DNA of 64,000 bases from Sphingomonas sp. (GCF_024508665.1 NZ_JANINP010000001.1:186001-250000), one strand, 5' to 3'. Positions 8,194 to 17,403 are shown, counted from the first letter of the stretch. The notes: generated from the letters alone by a model not told the origin. Program-made: numbers and translations.

Positions 8194-8649
8194 ATGCGGA
8201 TCGAGCTGGACGATGTCTCGCGGCCGGAAGTGGTCGCGCTGGTCGAATATCATCTCCGCTCGATGCACGAGATTTCGCCGCCCGACAGCGTCTTCGCGCT
8301 CGATCTGTCGGGGCTGAAACATCCGGACGTGACGTTCTGGACGCTATGGGATGGCAAAGAACTGCTCGGAATGGGCGGGTTGAAGCAGTTCGACGCGGAG
8401 CATGGCGAGATCAAGTCGATGCGCACGGCGCCCACCGCCCTGCGGCGCGGCGTGGCGCGCGCGATGCTCGACCATATTGTGCGGGAAGGGCGGGCGCGGG
8501 GCTATCGTCGCCTCAGCCTGGAAACGGGCAGCAACGCGCCGTTCGCTCCAGCCTGGGCCCTGTATGAACGCGCCGGGTTCGTCCCTTGTCCGCCGTTCGG
8601 CAGCTATACCGATATCAATTTCAGCCGATATTTCACTATCGAATTATGA
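8194..8649 (+). CDS. GNAT family N-acetyltransferase
   Basis: A 151-residue acetyl-CoA-dependent N-acetyltransferase. Visible motifs are the central strand ELLGMGGLKQF, the strand GEIKSMRTAP leading into the acetyl-CoA pyrophosphate loop (RRGVARAMLDHIV) and the C-terminal ALYERAGFVPCPPFG. The acceptor is unknown; the pattern resembles small-molecule or peptide acetyltransferases of the PhnO/YhbS sort. ATG at 8194 is chosen; it lies just after the SH3 gene stop, suggesting co-transcription, although function does not obviously connect them. Confidence 0.9.
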   Translation: MRIELDDVSRPEVVALVEYHLRSMHEISPPDSVFALDLSGLKHPDVTFWTLWDGKELLGMGGLKQFDAEHGEIKSMRTAPTALRRGVARAMLDHIVREGRARGYRRLSLETGSNAPFAPAWALYERAGFVPCPPFGSYTDINFSRYFTIEL

Positions 8650-8968
8650 CCCGGAACGCTCGCCAGCGGCGCTGCCGAGCGAGCCCGCGGTCGCCGCGAT
8701 CGCAGGGCGTCTGTCGCACACCGTTCCATTCGTCTCAAATCGCGGAACTTTTTCCAACAGCCAGATTTTAGCTGTCGAATTCGCAGCGCCTTTGGGCCGG
8801 TAACGCCGACCGGACCGACGCTCGTCCTCACTGACTACCACGGCGGTGTGTCGTCGTTGCAACGCAAGGAATCCGTGGCGTCGGACGAAAGTGCGTCCGC
8901 TATTGAAATTAATTTCAGAAACAGATAGCGCCGCCGCCTCAATAGCGTAATGCGTCAGGGAGGATGTC
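8650..8968. other. Non-coding region upstream of the TonB receptor gene
   Basis: These 319 bases carry no convincing gene on either strand. The right half becomes AT-richer and holds a 6-bp-arm hairpin and a perfect 14-base palindrome (listed separately), then the ribosome binding site AGGGAGGATGTC for the receptor at 8969. It is most likely the promoter-operator region of the receptor-glycosidase-halogenase unit. Confidence 0.6.
8882..8917. promoter_or_regulatory. Operator-like palindromes upstream of the TonB receptor
   Basis: Two dyads sit 52-87 bases before the receptor start: CGGACG-aaagtg-CGTCCG at 8882-8899, and the perfect 14-mer TGAAATTAATTTCA at 8904-8917. The second is strikingly AT-rich for this genome and has the size of a dimeric repressor site (LacI, TetR or IclR type). 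No regulator gene lies adjacent, so the cognate protein is unknown. Confidence 0.5.
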
Positions 8969-11596
8969 ATGTCTGGAATTTTCAATCGCCTCGTGCCGGC
9001 GTTCGTAACGGCTGAGCAGCGCGAAATAACGGGCGGCCGCCTCCGACTCGGGCTCAAGGCCGCATTGCTGGTTGGTTCGGCCGTCCTCCCCGCGACCGGC
9101 GCGATGGCGCAGCAGGCGCCCGATGCCGGTCAGGCGGCGCCGCAATCGGCCGAGCCGACCACGCCGCCCAACACCGACGCCCAGTCGGGAGACCAGACGC
9201 TCAACGACATCGTCGTCGTCGGCAATACGTCGGGCAAGCGTACCTTGTTCAACTCGTCGTCGGACGTCACGTTGGCCAATGCTGCCGACATCCAGCGCAA
9301 GGCCCCGCGTTCGACCGCAGAGGCACTGGAGCTTGTTCCCGGGATCTTCGTCGAGGGCACAGCCGGCGCGGTCTCCAACAATTATTCGGTGCGCGGCCTG
9401 CGCGGCGGCGCCCAGACCTTCATCCAGCTCGAAGAAGACGGCTTGCCGATCATCTATGGCGGTGGCGGTGCCGACGAATATTTCCAGAACGACATAACGA
9501 TCGACCGTCTCGAAGCGGTCGAAGGCGGTACGTCGGGCGTGCTGGCGGTTAACGGAGCGGCGGCGACGATCAATTTCATCTCGGTGAAGCCGAGCTACGA
9601 TCGCGCGACCGCGATGACGCGCTTCACCGGCACCAGCTATGGCGAATTGCGCGCCGACGGATATTTCTCGGCGCCGCTCGCCGACAATGTCGCTTTCTCG
9701 GTCGGCGGCTATGTGACCTCCAACCCCGGATTCCGGCGCTCCGATTTCGACTATACGACCTACCATTTCAAGGCGATGCTGGAAACCAAGTTCGCCGGTG
9801 GCGGCTTCCTGCGCTTCACCTTCAAGCGCGGCGATCAGCATGACGCTTATTATGCCGACATGCCGTTCACCTCGAATGGCGGCAAGATCGGCGACGTTCC
9901 GGGGCTCAACGGCCTGCGTGACAATATCGCGGGCCGCGCGTTCGGTCAGATCCTGGTGCCGGATTCGTGCGCGACCGGCACGTGCCTTAGGCCGTTCAGC
10001 CTGAGCGACGGCATCCACACGCAAACGACGCAATATCGCATCGATCTCGAAAAGCCGCTGACCGACAAGATCAGCGTCTTCGCCCGGGCGCGCTATCTGA
10101 AGTCATCGTTCGACTTCAACGGCATCTTCCCCGGCTCGAATGGCCAGCCGCCGGCCTCGGCGGTCACGTATCTAACCCCCGGCGTGTCGCCGATTTCGAG
10201 CCTTCTTGCACTTGGCACCGCCGCTTATGGCACGACCAATTTTGGTATCCGCAACGTCGTGACCGGTCAGGTGATCCCGGTCAGCGACGGGGCGACGCTC
10301 AACGCGCTGAACGGCAATGGCCTGCTGCAGCAGACGGTCCTCAACCACCAGCGGCTCGACAGCAAGGATTTCGGCAGCGATTTCGGCGTGACGTTCGACT
10401 TTGGCAGCGGCGCGATCGACAATTCGCTGACGATCGGCGGCATGTATTACAACGTTACCAAATATAACGATCAGTCGGCCACCGCATCGCTGATCAACGA
10501 CGTCACTAACGGCTCGAACATCTATGACGTCGTAGCGCTCAACGCCTCGAATGGCGTGATCGGTCAACTGACCAACAACGGCATGGTCAGCTATGGCGAT
10601 TGGGGGCAGGGCATCTTCAAGGACAAGCTCGAATCGATTTCGGGCTATTTCAACGATGAGCTCAAGATCGGCGACAACCTCCATATCGACTTCGGTGCGC
10701 GTTACGAACACGTCCATGACCGCGTCGACATCGGCAATTCCTACGCAGTCAACCCGCCGGTACCGGCGGGCACGCCGGGGCTCATTCCGACCCTGGGACA
10801 GTCGTTCGATGGCACCTTTACGCGCCAGGAAGGCAGCTACGATCACGTCGCTGCGACGGCGGGCATCAACTACACGCTGACCCGCAATTTCTCGGTCTAT
10901 GCCCGCTACGCTCGTGGGTTCCAGACCAGCGCCGGGGACAATGGCGGTGTCCATCAGCCCGCCAATTTGACCCTGTACGAGGCGGGGGTCCGCTTCCAGT
11001 CGCGGATGCTGGTCGGCTCACTGGTCGCGTTCAAGACCGAGTTCCGCAACCAGGGCTATACGTTCCTCGACCCCAGCGACCCGACCAAGGTGTCGAACGC
11101 CACTGCCGACGACAATATCAAGGGCATTCAGCTCGATTTCGACCTGAAGCCGGTCGACTTCTTCAAGCTGTCGCTGTCGGGCGTGTACCAGGATCCCAAG
11201 TTGCAGAACCTGCGGTTCAATGGGACCGCGCAGCCGCAATATGAGGGCAATACGCCCGAGCGCACGCCCAAGGAATTGCTGACCGTCACGCCGCAATTCA
11301 TCCTGCCGGGCGGGTGGGGCGAGATCTATGGCCGGTACAAATATATCGGCAAGATCTTCGCCGACGCCGGCAATGGCGTCGCATTGCCGGCTTATGGCGT
11401 GTTCAGCGTCGGCGGCTCGATCAACCTGTCGTCCAAGATCAACCTCAACGTCAGCGTCGACAATCTGACCAACGAGCGCGGCTATACCGAGGGCAATCCG
11501 CGCCAAGGCCAGACGCAGTCGATCGTCAACGGCTATTTCTACGGTCGCGGCATTATCGGCCGCAACGTTTTGGCCAGCATCACGGCGAAGTTCTGA
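8969..11596 (+). CDS. TonB-dependent outer-membrane receptor
   Basis: An 875-residue TonB-dependent transporter. A long N-terminal region ends in a signal-peptide core (AALLVGSAVLPATGAMAQ, cleavage near residue 48). The TonB box/plug start LNDIVVVGN is near 75, and the plug domain follows to about 195 (VPGIFVEGTAGAVSNNYSVRG; AVEGGTSGVLAVNGAAATIN). The 22-strand barrel ends with the canonical aromatic residue (ITAKF). It imports a substrate across the outer membrane using the proton-motive force via TonB-ExbBD. A strong ribosome binding site (AGGGAGG) precedes it. It is followed within 70 bases by a secreted glycosidase-like gene and then a flavin-dependent halogenase, pointing to uptake of a carbohydrate; this is inference from context. 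Confidence 0.93.
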   Translation: MSGIFNRLVPAFVTAEQREITGGRLRLGLKAALLVGSAVLPATGAMAQQAPDAGQAAPQSAEPTTPPNTDAQSGDQTLNDIVVVGNTSGKRTLFNSSSDVTLANAADIQRKAPRSTAEALELVPGIFVEGTAGAVSNNYSVRGLRGGAQTFIQLEEDGLPIIYGGGGADEYFQNDITIDRLEAVEGGTSGVLAVNGAAATINFISVKPSYDRATAMTRFTGTSYGELRADGYFSAPLADNVAFSVGGYVTSNPGFRRSDFDYTTYHFKAMLETKFAGGGFLRFTFKRGDQHDAYYADMPFTSNGGKIGDVPGLNGLRDNIAGRAFGQILVPDSCATGTCLRPFSLSDGIHTQTTQYRIDLEKPLTDKISVFARARYLKSSFDFNGIFPGSNGQPPASAVTYLTPGVSPISSLLALGTAAYGTTNFGIRNVVTGQVIPVSDGATLNALNGNGLLQQTVLNHQRLDSKDFGSDFGVTFDFGSGAIDNSLTIGGMYYNVTKYNDQSATASLINDVTNGSNIYDVVALNASNGVIGQLTNNGMVSYGDWGQGIFKDKLESISGYFNDELKIGDNLHIDFGARYEHVHDRVDIGNSYAVNPPVPAGTPGLIPTLGQSFDGTFTRQEGSYDHVAATAGINYTLTRNFSVYARYARGFQTSAGDNGGVHQPANLTLYEAGVRFQSRMLVGSLVAFKTEFRNQGYTFLDPSDPTKVSNATADDNIKGIQLDFDLKPVDFFKLSLSGVYQDPKLQNLRFNGTAQPQYEGNTPERTPKELLTVTPQFILPGGWGEIYGRYKYIGKIFADAGNGVALPAYGVFSVGGSINLSSKINLNVSVDNLTNERGYTEGNPRQGQTQSIVNGYFYGRGIIGRNVLASITAKF

Positions 11597-11663
11597 TAGG
11601 AAAAAGGGGGCGCGTCGGCCCGGGTGATCCCGGGCTGACGTGATCTTGCATTGAGGATTGGTG

Positions 11664-13706
11664 ATGCGCCTTCGATCGATATTGCTCCTGGCGCTGGCTT
11701 GTGGGAGCGCGCTCGGCGCGCGCACGACGCCCCGCGCCGACGCGGCTTTCGTCCAGAAGGAAGGACTGAACCTCAACAGCTTCGTCCGTAAAGGACCGGT
11801 CGCCGCGCATATCGTGCTGCGTTCGGGAAGTGACCCACGCCTTATCGTTGCCTTTCCCGCCGGGAACAGCGGCATCGGACTGTGGTTCGACCCTGTCCAG
11901 GACGCACCGCAATGGACGATGCCGGCGCCGGCCACGCCGGTTACCGTTGCGGATGCCAAAGGGCGACCGCTCCATGGCGTATCCTTTACCGCCGACATCA
12001 CGGCGTCGCGCCTGACTCCTAAACAGGCGGTGCTATCGAGCGTGCGCGTGCTGCGTGATTATCAGGCGCTCGGCACCGCGCCCGCGGAAGTGCTCACAGC
12101 AGTCACGGTGCGCGGCGATGCCTTGACCTGGGCGCGGGATCGGCTCGACGGTGCGGTCGGGTATCGCTTGAGCGTTCGGATCGTCCGGGGCCGCTGGGAC
12201 GGTCGCAGCATCGTCGCTGCGGCCGATGGTCGCATCACGCTGGGGATCACTGCCGTGTCTGGGGAGCCGCCGCTGACCCCAGTGCCCATGGCCGGGCTGC
12301 TTACCCCACAGGCCAACGCGGACGCCGGAGCACGGCGGGCGCTCGAATTCTTGAGCTATCGTGAGAAGTTTCTCGCCGGATCGTGGCGCTTCAACACCTA
12401 TTTCGGCCGCGACACATTGATGTCGGTGCGGCTGCTGATGCCCGTATTGCAGCCGGCAGCGGTAGAGACAGGGCTGAGCTCGGTGCTGGAGCGCCTGTCC
12501 GACAAGGGGCAGGTCGCGCATGAGGAGGATATCGGCGAGTTCGCCATCCTTGATCACATGAAGAGCGACGGTACCAAGTCCGACGCGCCGACCTACAATT
12601 ACAACATGATCGACGGCGACTTCATGCTGGCGCCGGTCGCCCGCGCCTGGCTGCTCGACGATCCCCGTGGGCGTGCCCGCGCCGTAGCGTTCCTGGCGCG
12701 GAGAAATGGCAAGGAGCGCGCCGGCGACGCCCTGATGCGCAATCTGCGCCACGTCCTCGGTCGCGCCCGACCGTTTGCCGACGATCCGAAGGCAACCAAT
12801 CTGATATCGCTCAAACCCGGCATGGACGCCGGCCAGTGGCGCGACAGCAATGAGGGGTTGGGCGGCGGCCGCTTTCCCTATGACGTCAACGCGATCTTCG
12901 TCCCGGCCGCGCTCGACGCGGCGGCGGCAATGGATCGCGCCGGCCTGCTCGGGCCCTATATGACCGCCGAAGACCGCGAGGCTTTCGCCAAAATGTCGAA
13001 GATCGAGGCGATTTGGCGGTCGCGGGCGCCGCAACTGTTCGCGATGTCGATCCCCACCGACCGCGCCCGCATTGCAATCACGGCCTATGCCGCGCGGGCG
13101 GACGTGCCCGCGACTGCCGCGATGGCGGCGATCGGCAACGGCGGTTTGCGCTTCAATGCGATCGCGCTCGACGCTCAGGGCACGCCGGTGCCGATCGAGA
13201 ATTCGGACGAGGGGTTCGCCTTGCTGTTCGGTCGCCCTGACGATGCGGCGCTCACGACCGCCGCGGAAGTGATTGGCAAGCCGTTCCCGGCAGGGTTGAT
13301 GACCGGCGCCGGCATGCTGGTCGCCAATCCCGCTTTCGCGTCGGACGCGCTCGCCGCCAAGTTCGGGCCCAATGCCTATCACGGCACGGTGATCTGGTCG
13401 TGGCAACAGGCGCTGGCGGCGGCGGGGCTGGAACGACAGCTCGCGCGGCCCGACGTCTCGCCCGTTGTCCGCGCGAAGCTTAGGGCGACGCAGCAATGCC
13501 TGTGGCGCGCCATCGCCGCCACTCGCCAGGTGCAGAGCTCCGAACTCTGGTCGTGGCGCTATGCTGGCGGGCGCTACGAGGTTGCCGCGTTCGGTGCGAG
13601 CGGGCGCGACGTCGACGAATCCAACGCCGCGCAATTGTGGAGCACGGTCTATCTCGCGCTGAAGCGTCCAGCGCCGGACGGCCGCATCGCCTGTCCAGCG
13701 AATTGA
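11664..13706 (+). CDS. Secreted six-hairpin glycosidase-like protein (glycogen-debranching/GH63-like)
   Basis: A 680-residue exported protein with signal peptide (SILLLALACGSALGA). The N-terminal 210 residues look beta-rich, as in GH15/GH63 enzymes. From about 220 an (alpha/alpha)6 barrel begins, with RFNTYFGRDTLMS (YFGRDT at 246-251) and HEEDIGEFAI (286-295, acidic cluster). Later come YNYNMIDGDFMLA, QWRDSNEGLGGGRFPYDVN and the late HGTVIWSWQQALAAAGLE, all typical of amylo-alpha-1,6-glucosidase or alpha-glucosidase-like barrels. Exact family and catalytic pair are not certain. The start ATG at 11664 follows GAGGATTGG. Between a TonB receptor and a halogenase, it probably cleaves an oligosaccharide in the periplasm. 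Confidence 0.72.
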   Translation: MRLRSILLLALACGSALGARTTPRADAAFVQKEGLNLNSFVRKGPVAAHIVLRSGSDPRLIVAFPAGNSGIGLWFDPVQDAPQWTMPAPATPVTVADAKGRPLHGVSFTADITASRLTPKQAVLSSVRVLRDYQALGTAPAEVLTAVTVRGDALTWARDRLDGAVGYRLSVRIVRGRWDGRSIVAAADGRITLGITAVSGEPPLTPVPMAGLLTPQANADAGARRALEFLSYREKFLAGSWRFNTYFGRDTLMSVRLLMPVLQPAAVETGLSSVLERLSDKGQVAHEEDIGEFAILDHMKSDGTKSDAPTYNYNMIDGDFMLAPVARAWLLDDPRGRARAVAFLARRNGKERAGDALMRNLRHVLGRARPFADDPKATNLISLKPGMDAGQWRDSNEGLGGGRFPYDVNAIFVPAALDAAAAMDRAGLLGPYMTAEDREAFAKMSKIEAIWRSRAPQLFAMSIPTDRARIAITAYAARADVPATAAMAAIGNGGLRFNAIALDAQGTPVPIENSDEGFALLFGRPDDAALTTAAEVIGKPFPAGLMTGAGMLVANPAFASDALAAKFGPNAYHGTVIWSWQQALAAAGLERQLARPDVSPVVRAKLRATQQCLWRAIAATRQVQSSELWSWRYAGGRYEVAAFGASGRDVDESNAAQLWSTVYLALKRPAPDGRIACPAN

Positions 13707-13727
13707 TACCTGGTTAGGATCAAGCGC

Positions 13728-15227
13728 ATGGGCGAACCGGGCATCCGCAACATCGTCATCCTGGGCGGCGGTACCGCGGGCTGGATGACCGCGGCGGCGC
13801 TGAGCCGCGCGCTGAAGGGATCGGGCCGCACGATCACGCTCGTCGAGTCGGATGAGATCGGCACGATCGGGGTAGGCGAGGCGACGATTCCGACCATTCA
13901 CTGGTTCAACCGGATCGTCGGGCTCGATGAAGCCGAATTCATCCGCGAGACCAAGGCGACCTACAAACTCGGCATCCAGTTCAGCGGCTGGAACGGCGAT
14001 GGCAGCGCCTATCTGCATCCGTTCGGCACCTTCGGTCCTCCCGGCGACGGGGTGATGTTCCTTCATCGCCTGATCCGCGCGCGGCTCGGTGGGATGGCGG
14101 CGGCGACCGAGGATTTCTCGTTGACCGCGCAAGCCGCGCGCGCCGGCAGGTTCGCGACTCCGGTAGGCGATCCGCGATCGCTGCGATCGACCCTGGGCTA
14201 TGCCTATCATTTCGACGCGGGCCTCTATGCGCGCTATCTGCGCCGCCACGCCGAAGCGCTCGGCGTGGTGCGGACCGAAGGCAAGGTCGCGCGGGTCGAG
14301 CAGGATCCCGAAAGCGGCTGCATCACACGGCTCGTCACCGAGCGCGGCGACCCGGTGGCGGGCGAACTCTTCATCGACTGTTCGGGTCTTCGCGGGCTGC
14401 TGATCGAACAGACCTTGGGCGCCGGGTTCGAGGATTGGAGCGAGTGGCTACCCTGCGATCGCGCCTGGGCAGCACCGAGCCCGGTCGAGGGCGAGATCAT
14501 TCCCTATACCCGCGCGACCGCGGCGGAAGCGGGCTGGCGCTGGCGCATCCCGCTCCAGCATCGCACCGGTAACGGCTATGTCTTTTCCAGCCGGTTCCAG
14601 GACGATGATGCCGCTCGCCAGTCGCTGCTCGATGCGCTCGGCGAAGAGCCGATCGCCGAGCCGCGTCTGATCCGTTTCCTGCCTGGCAAGCGCAAGCGCT
14701 CCTGGGTCAAGAACGTCGTCGCGATCGGCCTGTCGAGCGGCTTCCTCGAGCCGCTCGAATCGACCAGCATCCACCTGATCCAGAGCGGCATCGCCAAGTT
14801 GCTGGCGCTGTTTCCGCGCCACGGCGACGATGCGCTGGTCGCCGAGCAGTTCGACCGCGTGTTCGGGCAGGAAGTGCTCGACGTCCGCGACTTTCTAGTG
14901 CTGCATTACAAGATGACGGCCGGCCGCGACGAGCCGCTGTGGCGCTATTGCCAGGACATGCCGATCCCGGACACGCTCGCCTATCGCATCGACCAGTTCC
15001 GCGCGTCGGGACGCCTCGTCCTGTCGACCGACGAACTGTTTCGCGACGCCAGCTGGTTCGCGGTGATGGACGGGCAGGGGATCCGGCCCACCGACTATAA
15101 TCCGATGATCGAAACGCTAAGCGAGGCCGATAACCGGCGCCACGTCGAAGCGGTGCGTGCCGCGATCGCCCAAGCGGCGGCGCAATTGCCGCCGCTGCCG
15201 CTACCGGCGGACATGGCTAAGGTCTGA
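13728..15227 (+). CDS. Flavin-dependent (tryptophan) halogenase family protein
   Basis: A 499-residue flavin-dependent halogenase. The FAD motif GGGTAG is at 13-18, the catalytic lysine aligned with Lys79 of PrnA is K80 (ATYKLGIQFSGW), the WxWxIP signature is GWRWRIP (W270, W272, I274, P275), and EPLESTSI (341-348) supplies the Glu-Ser of the halide/active-site region. The key residues of an active halogenase are therefore present. Family enzymes use reduced FAD, O2 and halide to halogenate indoles or other aromatics. No flavin reductase gene is adjacent. ATG 13728 follows TTAGGATCAAG. It is 21 bases downstream of the glycosidase-like gene, probably in one operon with the TonB receptor; halogenase homologues beside TonB receptors recur in Caulobacterales, Sphingomonadales and Xanthomonas, with unknown substrate. 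Confidence 0.92.
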   Translation: MGEPGIRNIVILGGGTAGWMTAAALSRALKGSGRTITLVESDEIGTIGVGEATIPTIHWFNRIVGLDEAEFIRETKATYKLGIQFSGWNGDGSAYLHPFGTFGPPGDGVMFLHRLIRARLGGMAAATEDFSLTAQAARAGRFATPVGDPRSLRSTLGYAYHFDAGLYARYLRRHAEALGVVRTEGKVARVEQDPESGCITRLVTERGDPVAGELFIDCSGLRGLLIEQTLGAGFEDWSEWLPCDRAWAAPSPVEGEIIPYTRATAAEAGWRWRIPLQHRTGNGYVFSSRFQDDDAARQSLLDALGEEPIAEPRLIRFLPGKRKRSWVKNVVAIGLSSGFLEPLESTSIHLIQSGIAKLLALFPRHGDDALVAEQFDRVFGQEVLDVRDFLVLHYKMTAGRDEPLWRYCQDMPIPDTLAYRIDQFRASGRLVLSTDELFRDASWFAVMDGQGIRPTDYNPMIETLSEADNRRHVEAVRAAIAQAAAQLPPLPLPADMAKV

Positions 15228-15235
15228 CGCGCTCC

Positions 15236-15264
15236 TGCGCGGCGGCCGCCCCGGCCGCTGCGTA
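15236..15264. terminator. Hairpin between convergent halogenase and thiolase genes
   Basis: A GC-rich stem of about 12 pairs, including wobbles, encloses the loop GCCCC (15248-15252), with GCGGCC (15242-15247) pairing to GGCCGC (15253-15258). It lies between the convergent stops at 15227 and 15270. No T-run follows, so termination is plausible but not proven. Confidence 0.4.
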
Positions 15265-15269
15265 CCCGA

Positions 15270-16457
15270 TCAGTCGATGAGTTCGACCGCTATTGCCGTC
15301 GCTTCGCCGCCGCCGATGCACAGCGACGCCACACCGCGCTTGAGCCCGCGCGCCTGAAGCGCCGACACCAACGTCGTCAAGATACGCGCGCCGCTGGCGC
15401 CGATCGGATGGCCGAGCGCGCAGGCGCCACCATTCACATTGATCTTGTCGTGCGGGATGCCGAGGTCGTGCATCGCGATCATCGCGACCACGGCGAACGC
15501 CTCGTTGACCTCGAACAGGTCGACATCGGCAACGGTCCAGCCGGCCTTGTCGAGCGCCTTTTGCATTGCGGCGACCGGCGCGGTCGTGAACTTTGCCGGC
15601 GCATGGGCGTGAGCGGCTTGCGCCACGATCCGCGCGACCGGCGTCCTGCCGAGCTTGTCGGCAACCGAGGCGCGGGTGAGGACGAGGGCGGCGGCGCCAT
15701 CGGAAATCGACGAGGCGTTCGCCGCCGTGATCGTACCGTCCTTGGCGAATGCGGGTTTGAGCGTCGGAATTTTCGAGGCATCAGCCTTTGCGGGCTGCTC
15801 ATCGAGTGTGATCGTATCGGTGCCCTTGCGCCCGACCACCTCGACCGCGACGATCTCGCGCTCGAACGCGCCCGATTTCTGGGCCGCCTGCGCACGCTCG
15901 AGGCTGGCGATAGCGTAATCGTCCTGCGCGGCGCGGGTGAACTGATATTCCTGCGCGGTCTCTTCGGCGAAGCTGCCCATCAACCGGCCGGGCTCATAGG
16001 CATCCTCGAGCCCGTCGAGATACATGTGATCCTTGAGCACATCGTGCCCGATCCGCGCGCCGCCGCGGTGGCGCATGGAGAGGTACGGCGCGTTGGTCAT
16101 GCTTTCCATGCCGCCGACCACGATAAGGTCGACCGACCCGGCCGCGAGCGCCTCGCTGCCCATGATCGTCGCCTGCATGCCCGACCCGCACATCTTATTG
16201 ACCGTGGTCGCCTCGACATGATCGCCGAGGCCGGCGTTGATCGCAGCTTGGCGCGCCGGTGCCTGGCCGAGCCCGGCGGGAAGCACGCAGCCCATATAGA
16301 TGCGCTCGATCTGCTTGGGGTCGACGCCGGCGCGCTCGACCGCTCCCTTGACCGCGGTCGCGCCCAATTGCGTCGCGCTGGCGCCGGTCAGTGTTCCCTG
16401 AAAACTGCCCATCGGGGTGCGGGCATAAGACAGGATGACAATTGGGTCGGCGGTCAT
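15270..16457 (-). CDS. Acetyl-CoA acetyltransferase (thiolase)
   Basis: A 395-residue thiolase condensing or cleaving acetoacetyl-CoA. The acyl-accepting cysteine is C90 in KMCGSGMQA. The other conserved signatures are NVNGGACALGHPIGASGARI and the C-terminal CIGGGEATAIAVE, which carries the base cysteine. Length and motifs match biosynthetic-type thiolases (PhaA/AtoB). It is monocistronic as far as seen, with convergent halogenase downstream and a divergent small membrane-protein gene upstream. The role could be polyhydroxybutyrate precursor supply or fatty-acid and ketone-body breakdown; no phaB or phaC is nearby to decide. Confidence 0.95.
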   Translation of the reverse strand: MTADPIVILSYARTPMGSFQGTLTGASATQLGATAVKGAVERAGVDPKQIERIYMGCVLPAGLGQAPARQAAINAGLGDHVEATTVNKMCGSGMQATIMGSEALAAGSVDLIVVGGMESMTNAPYLSMRHRGGARIGHDVLKDHMYLDGLEDAYEPGRLMGSFAEETAQEYQFTRAAQDDYAIASLERAQAAQKSGAFEREIVAVEVVGRKGTDTITLDEQPAKADASKIPTLKPAFAKDGTITAANASSISDGAAALVLTRASVADKLGRTPVARIVAQAAHAHAPAKFTTAPVAAMQKALDKAGWTVADVDLFEVNEAFAVVAMIAMHDLGIPHDKINVNGGACALGHPIGASGARILTTLVSALQARGLKRGVASLCIGGGEATAIAVELID

Positions 16458-16570
16458 GAAGGAACTCCGGGAGATGACGTTGCAGGAGATCTAGTGGCGG
16501 GCGACAGTGAATTCAAATTGGGCGGGGTTGCTCTGCGGCAATTCGAGCGGGTCGTTCGTTCGCTAAGGCA

Positions 16571-16831
16571 ATGGCCATGGAAACCCTCATTACCGCGATC
16601 AAATGGATCGCCTCGATCAGCGGCATCATCGCTGCCCTCATGGTCTCGCTTGATTCGGGGCGGCGCGTGACCGGCTGGGGATTCGTGATCTTCACCGGTT
16701 CGGCGCTGTGCTGGGTGGCGGGTGCGGTCCTGTCGAAGGATGCCGCGCTCGGAACGCAGAACGTCGTGTTGCTCGCGATCGACGTCTTCGGCATCTATCG
16801 ATACCTGATCCGGAAGAAGGCGGCGGGCTGA
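16571..16831 (+). CDS. Small integral membrane protein of unknown function
   Basis: An 86-residue protein with about three hydrophobic stretches (IKWIASISGIIAALMVSL; WGFVIFTGSALCWVAGAVL; NVVLLAIDVFGIYRYL), ending in a basic tail RKKAAG, which suggests an inner-membrane protein with a cytoplasmic C-terminus. The layout, with GW-FVIFTGS-LCW and QNVVLLAIDVFGIYR, recalls small PnuC/YgjV-like half-transporters. I cannot assign a function. ATG at 16571 or 16577 could start it. It is divergent from the thiolase gene. Confidence 0.7.
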   Translation: MAMETLITAIKWIASISGIIAALMVSLDSGRRVTGWGFVIFTGSALCWVAGAVLSKDAALGTQNVVLLAIDVFGIYRYLIRKKAAG

Positions 16832-16880
16832 CCGCGATCGGCGCTTACCCTTAACGTCAACCCGTGGTAGCAAAGTGGCG

Positions 16881-17381
16881 ATGAGGACGTTGCTGCTCGC
16901 TTTGCTCATGACGACCGCACCGGCCGTGGCGCAGGATGTTGCTTTGCCAAAGTCGCCCTCCGCACCATCGGCCGCGCCGCCGATCATCGAGCCGCTCGTC
17001 TCCTCGGTCGATGGTCTGCCGATCGCCGCGCTACCGGCCCAGCGACTGCCCGCCAAAGGATGCGCGGCATTCCTGTGGACGCGGACGCCAAGCATGGCGC
17101 TCGTGGCGATGGCGAGCACTGACCCCGCGTGGCTGCGGCTGACGATCGACGGTAAGGTGGCGGACCTCCCGATCAGCGCGCAGAACGGCATCGGTGGTCT
17201 CGGCTACTCGCAGATCACCGAATACCGAGGCAGGGGCACGACGGCCACCTTGCAAATTGTCGTAAAGACCGACGCCAGCACCCCGAAAAGCGGATCAATT
17301 TCAGACGCGACGTTGCGGATCGACCGCGCGGGCCGCGCCAGCATGGTTGTACCGGTTGCCGGCGCGATCGGGTGCGCGTGA
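16881..17381 (+). CDS. Exported protein of unknown function
   Basis: A 166-residue protein with a clear signal peptide (TLLLALLMTTAPAVAQ, cleavage near residue 17), a Pro/Ala-rich linker and a beta-rich body containing two cysteines (C in KGCAAFLW and the C-terminal GCA). No recognised domain. The start is taken at ATG 16881; GTG 16875 is in frame. It ends 22 bases before the aldehyde dehydrogenase start, so the two may be co-transcribed. Confidence 0.68.
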   Translation: MRTLLLALLMTTAPAVAQDVALPKSPSAPSAAPPIIEPLVSSVDGLPIAALPAQRLPAKGCAAFLWTRTPSMALVAMASTDPAWLRLTIDGKVADLPISAQNGIGGLGYSQITEYRGRGTTATLQIVVKTDASTPKSGSISDATLRIDRAGRASMVVPVAGAIGCA

Positions 17382-17403
17382 GGAACCTGGGGAGGATGAA
17401 ACG

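Noticed and set aside
12033..14249. A 738-codon open frame on the minus strand opposite the glycosidase-like and halogenase genes
   Set aside because: It lacks any family motif and is Arg/Ala/Gly-rich, as expected of an antisense shadow in GC-rich DNA, whereas the plus strand carries a signal peptide and halogenase signatures.
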